NCBI GenBank assembly: GCA_009746045.1
Contig: RPFO01002021.1
Span: forward strand, 1-64,000
Origin: Mesostigma viride
Taxonomy: Eukaryota > Streptophyta > Mesostigmatophyceae > Mesostigmatales > Mesostigmataceae
Direction of reading: 5' to 3'
Length of the DNA: 64,000 nt
The notes below the pieces were generated by a model. That model did no database searches and was not told where the DNA came from. It saw only the letters and a program-made list of their open reading frames with translations. Position numbers and translations under genes: made by a program. Shown here one piece after another: positions 13,201 to 28,200 of the stretch. The number at the start of each line of letters is the position of its first letter. Positions within the stretch are counted from its first letter, which is position 1.

Positions 13201-16200
13201 CACGGCTCTTCCCACCATCGCCGCCAGATAAGAGGTTCAAAAAGCCTTTTTAACAACTAAGAAACGAATCTTAGCTACTTAAGACCACTGTGACTGCCTG
13301 GCTGTAGCTGCCCGCCACGGTCTATCTAGTCTGGGTAGGAGGTTCAATAGGATCCGGTGGCTGTGAATGTGCCGCACCACGCCGCGCCTGGTTGCGCCGC
13401 CACCGGATAAGAGGTTCAATACAAGCTCTCACGTTGTGGGATAGGATAGAGTTTTTGGAGAGGTTTTTTGATTTTTAAATCACACTGTGCCTGTGTGTGT
13501 CGCCGCCGTTGGGTAAGAGCTTCAATCAAGACCGGTCACTCTATTGTCCGGATAGGGTCATTTGGAGGCTTGTCATCACTGTATCACCGCAACCAGGCCT
13601 CTTTGCACTTGCTGCTGCTGGGTAAGAGGTCAACAATCAGCTTAACAACTGGCTGCCTGGCAAATGCTGCCGCCACGGTCGAGTCTAGTGTACAGTCTTG
13701 TATGCCAGTGCACTTGCTGTTGCTGGGTAAGAGGTTAACAATTAGCTTAACAACTGGCTGCCTGGCAAATGCTGCCGCCACAGTCGAGTCTAGTGTACAG
13801 TCTTGTATGCCAGTGCACTTGCTGTTGCTGGGTAAGAGGTTAACAATTAGCTTAACAACTGGCTGCCTGGCAAATGCTGCCGCCACAGTCGAGTCTAGTG
13901 TACAGTCTTGTATGCCAGTGCACTTGCTGTTGCTGGGTAAGAGGTTAACAATTAGCTTAACAACTGGCTGCCTGGCAAATGCTGCCGCCACAGTCGAGTC
14001 TAGTGTGCAGTCTTGTATGCCAGTGCGTGTTAGGTCCGTGTTGCTGAATACGTACCCTCCTATGTGTGTCATGTCCAGCGAGTGCCATCCATGGTCACAG
14101 TAAGGTAAAGTACCATGGCGCCGTTGCCGCTGGCTAGTTTTGCACATGCAGGTGTGATGGTGTGGCGGGGGCTCGCGGACTCGCATTCTTATCTAACCCC
14201 ATGTGGTCAGTGGTCTCATGAGTGCACTTAGGTCTGCGTTGAGTATCAAGCTGCCGCGATTGTCATCCAATCCTTAGTGTCCTGGAGGTATTGTAGTCTT
14301 CCATATTGTCTTCCCAGAGTTGGGTGATTTCGCTTAGGTTGTGCATTTCACCCTTGGGACTCCGCTGCATCGCTTTCTCAGCAGTAGAGGCACCGTGTGG
14401 TTTTAGACTTGCTGCCCTTTCTTGAAGCTTTGCCTGCATCATTCCCATCGGCCCCACCACCTCCCCGCCCCTCTCACCCAACCCCCCAAAGAGATGAGCA
14501 ACGGAAGGAGACAAAAGCTGCCCTCTTGTTTCCCTTTCCCATTCCCCCTATGGCGATGCCTCCTCGTGGTGGCACTGTTTCATGGTGTTCCCCTCCCCAT
14601 TGCGATCTGGCTGGTTGATATGTGCTGTTGTTATACCACTGTGGACCCTGCTTCCTGCGAGCAGCAAATGGATCTGCAAGCCCGAGCCCGCCCCCCTTCT
14701 CTGGTAAGCTCGAGTCTTGTTGAGTATACCTCTAGTCTTGTGATTAGCTTGTTACTGATGGGCTTATCTAACTATCTACTGTCTCAAATACATACAAATT
14801 CTTAGATGTTTATAAGATGAATATTTGAAATAGTACCTTCATGTGCAGGCCAGTTTTTATCAGATTGGATTATAGTCTAATAGGCGGGCCTCACCATCGT
14901 TCAAGTGACGACTGCGCTCATGTTAGATGTTGCCCAGTTTATGCTGGCAGCTCTCGTTTTCACGTGCATGCATTGCTGGCTGGTGTCCTGCCTGGAAAAG
15001 GTGCCTTCCTTAACAATGGCCCCGACTGTTTCCCCCCCCCCGTGCGTTTACACCTCGCATGCCTCATGACAACCAAGTTTGTTAGCCGTTCACCGCTTTG
15101 CTAAGTGGAAAAAGAAAAGTTTGCTGACTAAATGAAACATCGAGCCCACAATCTATCTCGAGCTGTTTTGAGGTCACGCTCCTCACGGCCGTAGCCTGCG
15201 CCAACACCCTTTATCTGTAATTCCCTTTCCCCCCCCTCTTGCTCCACCTTTCCCGCTTGCTGCCTTCGCTTTCTCCAAGTCTCTTCCCCCCCTCCTCTCA
15301 CCCTATGAGCACGGCTGTCCCTCGTGCCTTTGTGTGCCTTGCCCCTGCTTTCCCTTGTGACTTTTGTGTGCCTTGCACCCCTCACTGCGCTGCCAAATGT
15401 TGCAACCGACAGGGTGCAATAGCTCTGCCACGAGCTTTGTCAACAGCACTGGTTTCTCGCCCGCAAATGTGAGCGGATCCCCGGACGCAGATTTTCGTCT
15501 AAATTAGAACTTGGATTTGGGAGTAATGGGAGATTGCATGGTGAAGGGGCAGAGTGTGGGGGAAAGGGTTATCCATTCCTACTCACCTAAGAGCAGCCTC
15601 GGGTACAGCAGGCAAGGGAGAAACGTGGTCGGGTGGGTAGTTGCTTATTTGTTCCCACCAGCAGGGGGGTAGTTGCTTATTTGTTCCCACCAACAGGTGG
15701 GTAGTTGCTTATTTGTTCCCACCAACAGGTGGGTAGTTGCTTATTTGTTCCCACCAACAGGTGGGTAGTTGCATATTTGTTCCCACCAACAGGTGGGTAG
15801 TTGCATATTTGTTCCCACCAACAGGTGCGTAGTTGCTTATTTGTTCCCACCAACAGGTGGGTAGTTGCTTATTTGTTCCCACCAACAGGTGCGTAGTTGC
15901 TTATTTGTTCCCACCAACAGGTGGGTAGTTGCTTATTTGTTCCCACCAACAGGTGCGTAGTTGCTTATTTGTTCCCACCAACAGGTGCGTAGTTGCTTAT
16001 TTGTTCCCACCAACAGGTGGGTAGTTGCTTATTTGTTCCCACCAACAGGTGCGTAGTTGCTTATTTGTTCCCACCAACAGGTGGGTAGTTGCTTATTTGT
16101 TCCCACCAACAGGTGGGTAGTTGCTTATTTGTTCCCACCAACAGGTGGGTAGTTGCATATTTGTTCCCACTAACAGGTGGGTAGTTGCATATTTGTTCCC

Positions 16201-19200
16201 ACCAACAGGTGGGTAGTTGCTTATTTGTTCCCACCAACAGGTGGGTAGTTGCTTATTTGTTCCCACCAACAGGTGGGTAGTTGCTTATTTGTTCCCACCA
16301 ACAGGTGGGTAGTTGCTTATTTGTTCCCACCAACAGGTGGGTAGTTGCTTATTTGTTCCCACCAACAGGTGGGTAGTTGCTTATTTGTTCCCACCAACAG
16401 GTGCGTAGTTGCTTATTTGTTCCCACCAACAGGTGCGTAGTTGCTTACTTGTTCCCACCAGGCGGAACTCATCCCTCGTCCCACCAACAGAAAGTGTACG
16501 CTGGAGTCAATTGATAATTGGAAGGCAGATGCTACTGCTTTTACCTGGGAGCTTGTTGTAGTTATTTTTCTTTCAGCTCTTTTTTAGTCCATTCATCCTT
16601 CTTCCACCACCACTCAAGCGTGGCCAATCGCACTGGCAAACGATCCAGTTGGCGCTTCACAAAGCAGGCTCCTGAATCCGCCATTGGCTGCTCCCGTTCC
16701 CCCTTCTCCATGGGCGACGCATCGCAGCCAGAAAACAGGGGCTGCCTTGCGACGCGAGAACGTGCTGCGCCTGTAAATGATCTCTTCATGGAACATTGAG
16801 CAATCTTCTCGCGCTGACAAACCACCACCACCTTGGCTCTCCCTCCATGCAATATGCCACAGTGGCGACGCACGATCGCCGTGCCCCAGTTCGACTCGGG
16901 CTGTGGTCGGCTCGCGTCCGTCATAGTCGGTATTGAAGGGGCCGTCATCGGGTCGATTCAGCTCGAGAACTTGAGCCCGGTCCCCACGGTGGCCAGCATC
17001 ACCCTCGGTGCGATCTTTGTGGCCTCAACCCGGAACGGCCTGCTGCCGCTCGTCACGGTGAGCCCCCTGCTGTCGCTCGTGGCGTCCCTGCAGGCGTTTG
17101 ACGGGGCCCTCGACAACGGGGGCGGGTCCGGGCGTGACATCACAGAGCGGACGAGCTCGCAGTCTAACCGGACGCTGTTTGCGTTCGAGAACTTGACGGA
17201 CTTTATCTCGAGTGCACCTCGTGCCGTCCAACCGGTGTTTATCGCCGTCTCAGTGGAGCAGACTACGACGGTCGTGGCGGCCGGCAGCAATATCCAGCAA
17301 ACCAGCTTGGTGAACGCCAGCGCGACGGTCAAGGTCACGTACCAGGTGGCGCTGGGACCGCCGCCGCCGCCAGGTAAGCGGTGGGGTGGGGGTGGGGTGG
17401 TTTGAACCCTGATAGTGATAATTAAACCCCAAACTTTGCAGGGCGGGTGCGGATAGGAGGAAAGACTTTGGGTTGGGTATCGGGGGGCTAGGAGCGGTTG
17501 GCGTGGGGTAAGAGTGCAGCTTGCGGTGGGTTTGGGGTGGGAGTGTGAGGGTTTGGGGTGGGCGTGGGGTGGGTTTGGGGTGGTTTTGGGGTGGTTTTGG
17601 GGTGGGTTTGGGGTGGGTTTGGGGTGGGTTTGGGGTGGGTTTGGGGTGGGTTTGGGGTGGGTTTGGGGTGGGTTTGGGGTGGGTTTGGGGTGGGTTTGGG
17701 GTGGGTTTGGGGTGGGTTTGGGGTGGGTTTGGGGTGGGTTTGGGGTGGGTTTGGGGTGGGTTTGGGGTGGGTTTGGGGTGGGTTTGGGTTTGGGGGGGGG
17801 GGGGTTAGGGGTGGGTTAGGGGTGGGGGTTGGGGTTTGGGGTTTGGTGGGGGGGGGTTGGGTGGGTGGGTGGGTTAGGGGGGGTTTTGGGGGTTGGGTGT
17901 TGGGGGGGGATTGGGGGGGGTTAGGGGGGGTTAGGGGGGGGTTGGGGGATGGTTGGGTGGTTGGTTGGGGGTGGGTGGGGGTGGGGGTGGGGGGTTGTTT
18001 AGGGGGTGGGGGGATGGGGTGGGTTTGGGGCACTGAAAGGGGGTAATATCTGGGTCAGGTTCTCACAGCCTCATTGTGCATAATGTTTGCTAAAACAGGT
18101 GGCCCAAACTCCCCTTCATCAAGTGCCCTCCCAATCAAAAGAGAACTGCTACGAGTAGCAAACTTAAATTTTGGATGGTTATAGGCGAATTCCAAATCTT
18201 GTTATTAGAAGACCCATGCAGTATGCAAGCTGCGGGCCATTGCATGCCTTCTTCGCTATTTGCGTCCAACCCTATAGGAATAGGTACCACGACGCTGGTA
18301 TTATTTTTCTATCCAGGTCTCCCTATTCATGCATAGGATCGACAGTGGTGTGGCATCATGATGTTGGTACCTGTTACCTATCTAAATCCTACCTGTGGCG
18401 CAGCTCCATAGTCTTTCGTACCTGTTGATTATGGCATCATGACACACGCCGCTCACGTCGCTATCTATTCGGCGCCATATACTAATATAGTGTATAGGAA
18501 TAATTGAATAGACGTGTCTTTTATAGCTGAAAAGTCTAGGCCACGCTCCAGTTGTTCGCCTACCATAATTTGTAACACACAATGCTACACCATTCCAACT
18601 CTATTCATTCCATCATCCAGAACGACTCGAAAACGCGGATAAGATAACAGCAGGCTCGAGCTACCATGGTCCGGATTCTTCCAGATTTCTGGCCTGCGCT
18701 GGTGGTCTCTGATTCTGAACGAGTCGACAAACATGACAGACAAGCAGGCCCGAGCTTCCTCTGTTTCATGCCTGCGCTTGCGTCTCATTGATATATAGGA
18801 TCAGATTGGATGTATGGGTGATTTAATATCCTGTGTTGCGGCATAACGGTGTCTTGGATCTTTTACAACTCTTTGGTTTGCATTGTGAATGCTTTTTGTG
18901 TTGGCCTCTGTGCATCCGCACCATGCCGGTTTACTCGCCATGCCGGTTTCTTGCTCAATCTTGCACGCGCCGTCTCTTGGTGGCAGCAGATGACAGCAAC
19001 CGCACGCCGCCAGCGCTCTCGCCGCCGCTCAGGTCGCCGTCGCCCTTCAGTCCGCCTCCTGGCTTTGGTACGTAAGCTTGCATCCCTCATTAGCGGTTGC
19101 ATCCCTTATTATTGGTTGCATCCCTTATTAGTGGTTGCATCCTATTATTGGTTGCATCTCTTATTAGCGGTTGCATCCTATTATTGGTTGCATCCCTTAC

Positions 19201-22200
19201 TAGCGGTTGCATCCTATTATTGGTTGCATCCCTTTTGAGCTGCTGCATGAGGACGCTGCAGGTGCAAAGCAATCAGTCTGGCTAGTGCTACTGTCGGTGA
19301 CTCGGTGTCTCAGTGGCGAGGGCTGGTGGCGAGGCAGCTTCATGCTAGGCCTCCGCTTGTGCCAACTCGTACAAGCGCCTTGTCTGGGTATTCTCGAGAG
19401 CCACCGCACCTTGTGCTGATGGGCAACGGTGCAGAAAAGCGCATGTGCTTGAGGTCGGCGCCTGAAATCAAACCACATTCAATGGAATCAAGTTATGTGC
19501 ACGTGCTGCGCCACTACAGCCTTGTGATGCTGGAGGGGAGAACACATAGGGAATCGGATGAGGATTGTCTCCCCAGCTAGCACACGATAGGGTTGGGGCA
19601 CGATGCAGACGATGCTTGTCTATTCGTTTAACTTTTGTGTAACTTTTTTTCTAATGGGATCAACATCGTACTCTGTGGCATGCGTATGCGCATGACACGC
19701 CAGCACGTTCTTACTTACACATAGGGAAGATTATCGATCTACCTACTAGTAACACCCATCTACCTAATAGTAATACCCAGCTAGCTACTGGTAATACCTA
19801 TCTACCTACTAGCAATGCAAACGATCGATCCACGGGCCCTCTGTGCGATTTTCCCTAAGTTTTCACGATTCTGGCAAGGCGAGGGAACGTTCCCCCTCAG
19901 GTAAAAAATTTTGCCAAAAACTTTCTATAAAGGCCCCCCTGGCACACAAGCAGCCCTTTGCATGGCTGATGTCCTGTGACAGGAATAAGCCTCCCTTTTC
20001 TTGGTTCAGCAACACCTTTCTAATCTTGTATAGATAGCCCATGGATTATAATATAGAGACGCCACGTCGTGCTTTCTCTCGAACCTTATTTTGTATCCAC
20101 TTTTTGGCTCCCCTTACTTTTCTTGTGGCCTGGACACGTCCTTGTGGGCGCGCTTTTCTTCCGCGTCGCTTCCTGTGCGTTCTGCCTCTTGGTGGCGGCA
20201 GATGATCGCTCTCCGCCAGCAAGATCACCGCCGCCATCCAGCTCGCCTCCCGGCTACGGTACGTCCTCCTGCCAATCTTATGTTAACCCTCTGTACACAG
20301 GCAGACCAGGGAGGGTCGCAAATCCAACACACTCTGGCCTACCGCTGCTCTCCTGACTCTATAGCTGTCCTTTTCTTTTTGCCTGATACCCATGCCACGT
20401 GTGCGTTTTTTGCCATTTTGCATGCGCCAGCTGCTTAGTGGCGGCTCGTATGCCCCTTGTCCCTGGATTGACACAACAGAATGTGGGGTGTGGGATGTGA
20501 TTTGGACAGAGTTCGTTAATGTCAAGAGCGAGAAAACAATGTTTGCCACAAAGTTTAACTTTATTTCACTCATATATAAATAAGTCTCAGTCGACAGCTT
20601 GCCGGCTGCTAGTCACACCACAGGAGTGTGTGAGGTGTGAGGTACTGAGAGAGCAAACAAGATGCGTAGCTTCGCCTTGTAAACATTTCCTGGCTCAGAT
20701 TTTGGGTAGCAGTTATGATCTGACGACAACGTGGCCACACCAAACCGGCCAGCCAGTCTTTCCTGACTGTGTGGCTGGTACAATCATGGCGTGATCTCAA
20801 GCCAACCATTCACTATGGAACAGCGGCACATGCCCGTCCATGCAGTCCAGAACTTGCACTAAACTATACCTAGTTTCAGGCAGGTGTGTCGATACTTCTG
20901 ACAGTTAACTGGATGCTTGGCAGGTTTAGAGGCCTCTCCTAATGCTAGCGCCCAGCACAGGCAGTCCTGGTGCCCAGCAGGTGCACACCAGGACTCCCTC
21001 TCAAGAATCAACAGAGCAGAACTGTGGTAGTGCATGTGGGCATGCGGGGAGGGTTTCTGTGCTGAGGGGTACATAGGGGAGGGCATACAGCATCAGCAAA
21101 AGGTCTCATTTTCAACAAAACTGTTGAAAACAAACAAACAAATCTGAGCTGTTTGCGGCTCTCTTTTACTTCTTTCTTTGGTCACGGTTTTCTGTCCATT
21201 CACAATCTGCTGACATTATTCCCGACATATACTGACAAAAAGGACTGATGTAAGGATGTTGTGGTTGGTTGATTCATTTTCATGTGCTCTTTTCTCGATC
21301 CATGCACCGTTGTGCTGCCCCTTCTTGGTTTGCACTGCCTCGAAACATCATATAACGGCACAGTCTGCGCCGCGTGGATCCCCACGTACAGGAATTTCAC
21401 CGAGATGGCACCTGCAGATGTGAGCATCCCCCCTCCTCCACACCCCAACCCACCCCACCCCAACCCACCCCACCCCACCCCACCCCAACCCAACCCAACC
21501 CAACCCAACCCAACCCAACCCAACCCAACCCAACCCAACCCAACCCAACCCAACCCAACCCAACCCAACCCAACCCAACCCAACCCAACCCAACCCAACC
21601 CAACCCAACCCAACCCAACCCAACCCAACCCAACCCAACCCAACCCAACCCAACCCAACCCAACCCAACCCAACCCAACCCAACCCAACCCAACCCAACC
21701 CAACCCAACCCAACCCAACCCAATCGACATGGAAACCGTGTTGCCATTGAAGGGTTTTCAGTATGCGAGCCTTCTAAACATATGTAAATAGAAATAATAG
21801 TAATAACAACAGTAATAATAATGATGATGATAATAGTATTCACAATATTGAAAACTGAAAAGTCACAAAAATAAGGATTCCTTTGAACGGGGTGGAAACC
21901 GTGATGCCATTGGCAGCCTATGTGGGGAGCTCAAATATATATGCCTTTCATGTGTAGCTATGGTGGTGACTAATATCTGCTGCCATCGCTGGTGGGTTTT
22001 TGCATGTGATGCATCGTGCTGGCAAATGACCCACTTAACGCCTGCAAAAATCATGGCCACCGCCTGCTTTTTCTCCAATATCAACGCATCACGGTGGCAG
22101 CCGACGCTTTTTTCCCCTCCTGTGGGGCTAAACTCCGTGCACTAACAACCGCCACTACCTTGGTCTCTACTTTGTTCTCGACCTTGCTCTCTACCTTACT

Positions 22201-25200
22201 GTACACACCTTGCCTGGCTCTCTGCAGTGGGTCCGAACGCTCACTGTCCCCCAATTCGACTCGGGCTGCGGCAGGCTCGAATCGGTCTACCTCTCCCTCG
22301 AAGGCTCCGTCGTGGCATCGGCTGCGATCGAATCCACCGAGTCCTTCCCCGTCGCCGTCACCTTCACGATGGGCGCCTCTTTCGTGCTCACACGCAGAAA
22401 CAGCCTCTTGCCGATAATCGCGCTGAGCCCATTCCGAGTTCTGAGCGCGGCCCTCCTGCCTTTTGACGGCACCGTCGATTTCGCGGGCGGTTCGGCGAGG
22501 AGTTTCCGGGAGTCGACGGGTGGCATGTCGAACCGCACACTGCTCCCGTTCGAGGACATCACCGAGTTCGTCTCGGCGGCGCCAGGTGGCATTCAGCCGG
22601 TGTACTTGACGGTCAGCGCAAACAAGACGACCCTGTTGGTGACCACAGGCAACACAGTGAACGCGTACGGGACCAACGCGAGCGCCACGATCACGGTGGT
22701 GTACAGCACGGCTGCATTCAGCTCCCCGCCGTCACCGCCGCCTTCCTTCTCGCCGTCTCCCCCTCCTGCCGGTGAGCCTCCAGAAATACATCGTTCAGGG
22801 CTTTTGCAAGGGCTTTCAAATTCTGCTATACTAGTAGAATATATACTATCCAATTCTACTATACTAGTAGAATATATACGAAGGATAAACTATAGTAGTA
22901 GTAGTAGTATATTTTTTAGGCCTTCCTAGAAGAACTCTAGAATTGGCGTCGTGTCTAGTCTTTCTAAATAGATCATCCCAAGACTAGTCGGGTGAGTTGA
23001 TCGTGTCGTGTTCTTTGGTGACGGCTTCTGACTTCCCTGTGACGCACCCAGAGGCACCCCATCATCCCCTCGGGCCGCATTGTCAGATTCTTGGTGCTGG
23101 TGGTCGGTAGTGTGATGGTGTATTGAGGAGGAGGGGGGGGGCAGGGGGTGTGAGGGCTCCGGTCTTTCGCTTCAACGCTCTCCAGGTGCGCGTCGTAGTG
23201 TTGACCATGGCGGGAGGTTTCTTTGAGGAACATGGATGTGGGGTTATTGATTGGAACGCGGGCGCAATCATGTTCACCCACCCGCAATACCTGGCCGCAT
23301 TTATGTCGTACTGGCCCACCGGGACGTGGGTAGACCTCGCTCAAACGCGCACCAACGTGAACGAATACCAGCTCGCAGGAGGGGCAATGGGGGGGGGGGG
23401 GCGGAGAGAAATAAAGGGGGGGGGGGTATATCAGCAAATGAAGGGGGAGCATTGTTTGATGGCGAGGGGCTGGACTGCAGCAGTATTGAATATGAACTAG
23501 CATGATTGATTATTAGATGTCGAGGGGGTGGACTACAGCAGTATTGAATATGAACTAGCATGATTGATTGTTAGATGGCGAGGGGGTGGACTACAGCAGT
23601 ATTGAATATGAGCTAGCATGATTGATTGTTAGATGGCGAGGGGGTGGACTACAGCAGTATTGAATATGAACTAGCATGATTGATTGTTTGATGGCGAGGG
23701 GGTGGACTACAGCAGTATTGAATATGAACTAGCATGATTGATTGTTAGATGTCGAGGGGGTGGACTACAGCAGTATTGAATATGAACTAGATGATTGATT
23801 GTTAGATGGCGAGGGGGTGGACTACAGCAGTATTGAATATGAACTAGCAGGATTGATTGTTAGATGGCGAGGGGGTGGACTACATCAGTATTGAATATGA
23901 GCTAGCATGATTGATTGTTAGATGGCGAGGGGCTGGACTACAGCAGTATTGAATATGAACTAGCATGATTGATTGTTATGTGTTTTGCATGATTCAGGAT
24001 TTGCTGAGACAGGACTTTCTCCTCTGCCTTTTTTATTTGCGTGCCCTGCCACTGTCTTACTTGCGCCGGCTGGCTTGCGCAGCTCCGTGCATCACTGGCA
24101 ACGGAAGCCGATTTGTAAACAACACGGGCTTGCTCGTGGCCAACGTGAGTGTCGCTGATTTGTTTTTCAGCATATATTTGTCAGTCAATATCAGGCTAGA
24201 ATTCAACATTGCAGCGTTGCAGGAATTATCCATGGCACTTAAAATCATGAACACCCCAGGGGAGGACTTGCCATCACTGTGCTGGGAAAGCTAAACACCA
24301 CACGGGGAAGGCCACCTCGGTGCTCGCCGCCGTGGTGCCAGAAAAAATGTGGGATCCAGGGGTGCAGGGTTGCCTTGCAATGCGGTAGCATGGCATCACA
24401 GCTGTACCGCCTAAGTACACGTTTGGCAGGCAGCAGTCCCTGAGTAAGGTTGAAAGCCAGCCTGACGGCCACCAGATGAGTGTAGGCGGTAATCTTATGT
24501 TTTTCTCTTTTCCAGTATCGCATATCCCAAAATCAGCCCAAAAGTGTGCAGGGATAGACGAAGTAGACAGTGCGAATAGGCAACATCTCGTTGCTGAATA
24601 TAAGCAGTCAATCTCATCCCCTTCTCATCCCCACCCCTCCATGTCACGCGGTATGACGATGATCAGACGAGAAAAGGTTTCAGCATGTATTGGTAAAACT
24701 ATTACAACGTTTATCCTGTCTCATGACAACTTCAAAATGCTTGCCATTCCCCCAAATAATGCCGCTCTTAAAGGCCATCTCATTGCCAAAAGCCCCATAG
24801 TAAAATCTTTACTGTCATCTCCTCCCACCAGCCTGCACTGTCGACTTGGTTCAGTGCACGAAAAGCGCTCACCATACCCACTCACACTTCCCTCTCTCTT
24901 TGCCCGATAACAAAATGCTGACCCGTCCATGCTATCTTCCATCCTACCCCACATCTGCTCTCCCTCCGCCGCTGCTCCACCCCGAAAACCATCCCCTCCC
25001 CAGTGGGTACGGACGCTCTCCTTCCCCCCCTTTGACCGCGTGTGCGGGAACCTGACGTCCGTCACAGTGACCCTGGAGGGCCAGTCGGCCGCCTTGGTGT
25101 ACCTCGAGTCCCTGGAGTCCACCACCCAGTCCTTCTCCGTGGCCCTGGGCACCGTGTTCCTGGTCACCCGCTCCAACGGGGCCCCCGTGCTCACGCTGTC

Positions 25201-28200
25201 TGCGACCAGGAACATCAGCACGTCCCTCAATGCCTATGATAACAACTTCGACTTTGGCGGCTCGTCGGGGCGCAAGATCGGAGACCAGCAGTCGGGCTCC
25301 GCGGTCCAAGTGCTGCGCGCAGAGCACAACTTGACCGAGTTTATGGGCCCGGCCCCCAACGCGCTCGCGTTGCCGCCACCTGTCCCGCCGCCGGTCTCGT
25401 TGGTCGTGTGGGCGAATCAGAGCACCTGGAGCAACGCGAGCCCAAATGTGGTCAGGAGCTTTGGGACCAATGCCAGCGCGACACTTGTCATCGTGTATGG
25501 CGCGACGTTCATCCAGGCGCCCGTGCCACCGCCGCGTAAGTGCATCTCTACTTTAAGTAGCTGCCCCCCCCCCCCCCCCCTTCTTGCTCTTTTTTCTTTT
25601 TTCCTTTTTCCCTGCAAGTGTTCGCTCAGTTAAATCGGCTTCCAAAGTTTTTGCTGAAGCGAATGATGAGCATAGCAGTAACAGAAATTTCGAAGTTCGA
25701 CTGTGCCTATATCGCTCAATGCAACAGGGTGTCATATCTCTTACATGATTATGTGATCTGACCAGGAAACTGACGAATGGGCCATAAAGGGTCCATTTGT
25801 GCACTTGCCTAGTTCACTTGCTGGGTTAGTTCGCTTCCTTCAAGGGCTTTCCCTGTCAACTGAGAACTCTTTGCCTAGATCGGGGCAAAGGGACCCCAGG
25901 AAGGGGTAGCCATCGCGAAGCCTAGGCGAACGTGTTCACATGGTGCAGCACTCATCCCCGGCATCTAATCACGAGATCCTGAGGCATTCAGCTGTGCCAG
26001 TTTCACGAACCAGTTGTTGCGTTCTCAGCTACCGTAGCTTATGATATCATATCTTCATATCCTTCGGCTGCTGGCTTTCTCTCACCTCTGCTTTCGGTAG
26101 GTCTTTTAGGGGGGGAATGGGGGGGGTGGGGATGGGGTCTGACTCTCCATGCCGCTTTTTCTCTGTGGCTGGACACGTGGCAATTGGTGAATGGTTTTCA
26201 CATATCGCAGCCTTTATTTCGCCGCCGTCCCCGTCTCCAAGTCCGCGGCCACCCAGCCCTCCGTCACCCAGCCCATCCCCACCATCACCTAGCCCTCCCC
26301 CGCCACCGCCTCGTAAGTTTGCCCTCAAATGTTCCCGCAGGCCCGTGGGCCCTCCACCCCTACATGCCCCGCATCATTGCCTTAAATATTTGGTTCAGCG
26401 TTGCCCCTCAGACTGATGGTTATCGTCGATTTTACTTGGTGAATACGACTAGCAGCAATGATACATTGCTGTGAATAGCAATAGCCCCTTATACCAACCA
26501 GTACGACTAACAGCAATAATACATTGCTGTGAATAGCAATAGCCTATTATACCAATGGTTGTTATTGATGTTACGTGGCGAATACGACTAGTAACGGCTA
26601 GAATGCGTTGCTGCGAATAACAATCACGGGTAGTGGACATGGGCTGCTGTGCGTCGCAAGCGTTCGTTGTGGACATGCGTTACTGCCATCAATATCCACT
26701 CGTAGGGGACATGATTTGCTATGCGTAGCACGCATGGATCCTACTTTACCAGGAACCGTGGCTCTGGGATGCACCTGGAGTGGAGACTGGGACAAGTGAC
26801 ATAGTTCAGGTACCTTCCTTCTGATATGCATTGATCGACCTCCTCTAGACCATGCATCATGTCCTTGTTTTCTGTCCTGGCGTGGCACGCTCTCCAACTG
26901 GTTTGGGCAGTGGCTGGTCTGTGCCTGGATCCCATCCCATCGATCCACCGCTCAGTACCAGTTGACCTGTGCGAGCCTTAGGCAGTGGATCCTCGTTTGG
27001 GGCTGAGGGGGGCGCACTGCATTTCTTTCTATCAACGCCTGCACCTGTGTGCAAAACCCTGATCAGCTCCTGGCAACTTCCCGCCCCCTGATGAGCTCTT
27101 GAAGTGGCCAGGCTCCCCATTCTTGCAAGGTCGTGTATCATTCTAGCCACACGCCTGTGGCCATAGCAAAACAGAGCACATTGCATGGTCACCATAGCAT
27201 TGGAGTCCAAACACCTGGTGAGTGGTGGCCCTGCAAGGCCGCGGTACTCTCAATGTCACCCTGCTGATTCCAACCTTTTCCTACCCTTCCCCCCCCCTTT
27301 CAGCGCCATAACTTTAGACACTCTATCAAACAGATTATTCTATGAAGCAGTCCCAACATCCCATTTGATGTGAACACGGTGCTACGCGAGATGTTGTATG
27401 CAGGCTGTGGCCCTCGGTTCTGACGAGCTCGCAATGTTTCCAGGCATGGTTTAGACCTAGGCCCGCTCAAGTAGCACTGCAACCAAGAGGTGGCGTGCGC
27501 TAGTCGCATGCATCCAATGAACCAGTATGCCTGGTGTAGATGCGGTGCCTGGTTGTGTGATTCTGAGTATAGATCTGTAAATGGTACTGTACCGGATATT
27601 GTATGATGGGCATGTCGTATCTGAGATTGTATGATAGGCATGGTTGTATAGGATATTGGACTACAGGCATATTATATTTGATAGGCCATGGGTTCTTGCG
27701 TACAATGTGCACGTGGCATCACAGGGGCTGGATCATGAGTATCGGATCATGAAATTGTTGCAGCTGACACATACTGTGGACCTTTGTTGCGCAACCGTGG
27801 CTGTCTCTGGCGTATGTGTACATGCGCAGCCTGCATCTTCATCCAGAACAGCACCACCGGGCTAATCCCCACAAATGTAAGCCAAATCATACGTTACCGG
27901 AATGCTTTCATAACATCATGTCGAATGCTTATGAAAGCCATGTCACGTGGTACCAGATGCCTCGATAACGTCATGCCTAATGCCTATATCATCTGTTGCA
28001 AGGTGCCTATCTATATCCCACATTCCCCATCTCCTGGTCCTGAGTCGACCCATTATCCCAACAGGATTTGTGCCTATGCGTGCATGTGTGCAAATGTCTG
28101 CGTGCATTTGCATGCACGTACTACGCATGCACGTAGTATGTATATGTATCTGTGTTTGCAGCTTCCTTTGTTGTTTCTCTTGCTTGTGGATGTTAATTCT

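Noticed and set aside
13468-14186. Periodic ORFs of about 200 codons on both strands over the 105-bp array, possible repeat protein.
   Set aside because: The unit is a multiple of three, so both strands stay open automatically, and the plus frame begins inside an intron without a start context. Kept only as a splicing observation.
15633-16460. Regular 32-bp direct repeats looked like a CRISPR array at first glance.
   Set aside because: The copies are head to tail with no unique spacers, in an intron of a eukaryotic gene.
17514-18046. The G-rich TTTGGGGTGGG array as an internal telomere.
   Set aside because: The unit does not match the TTTAGGG or TTTTAGGG telomere types, and it sits between two exons of one gene.
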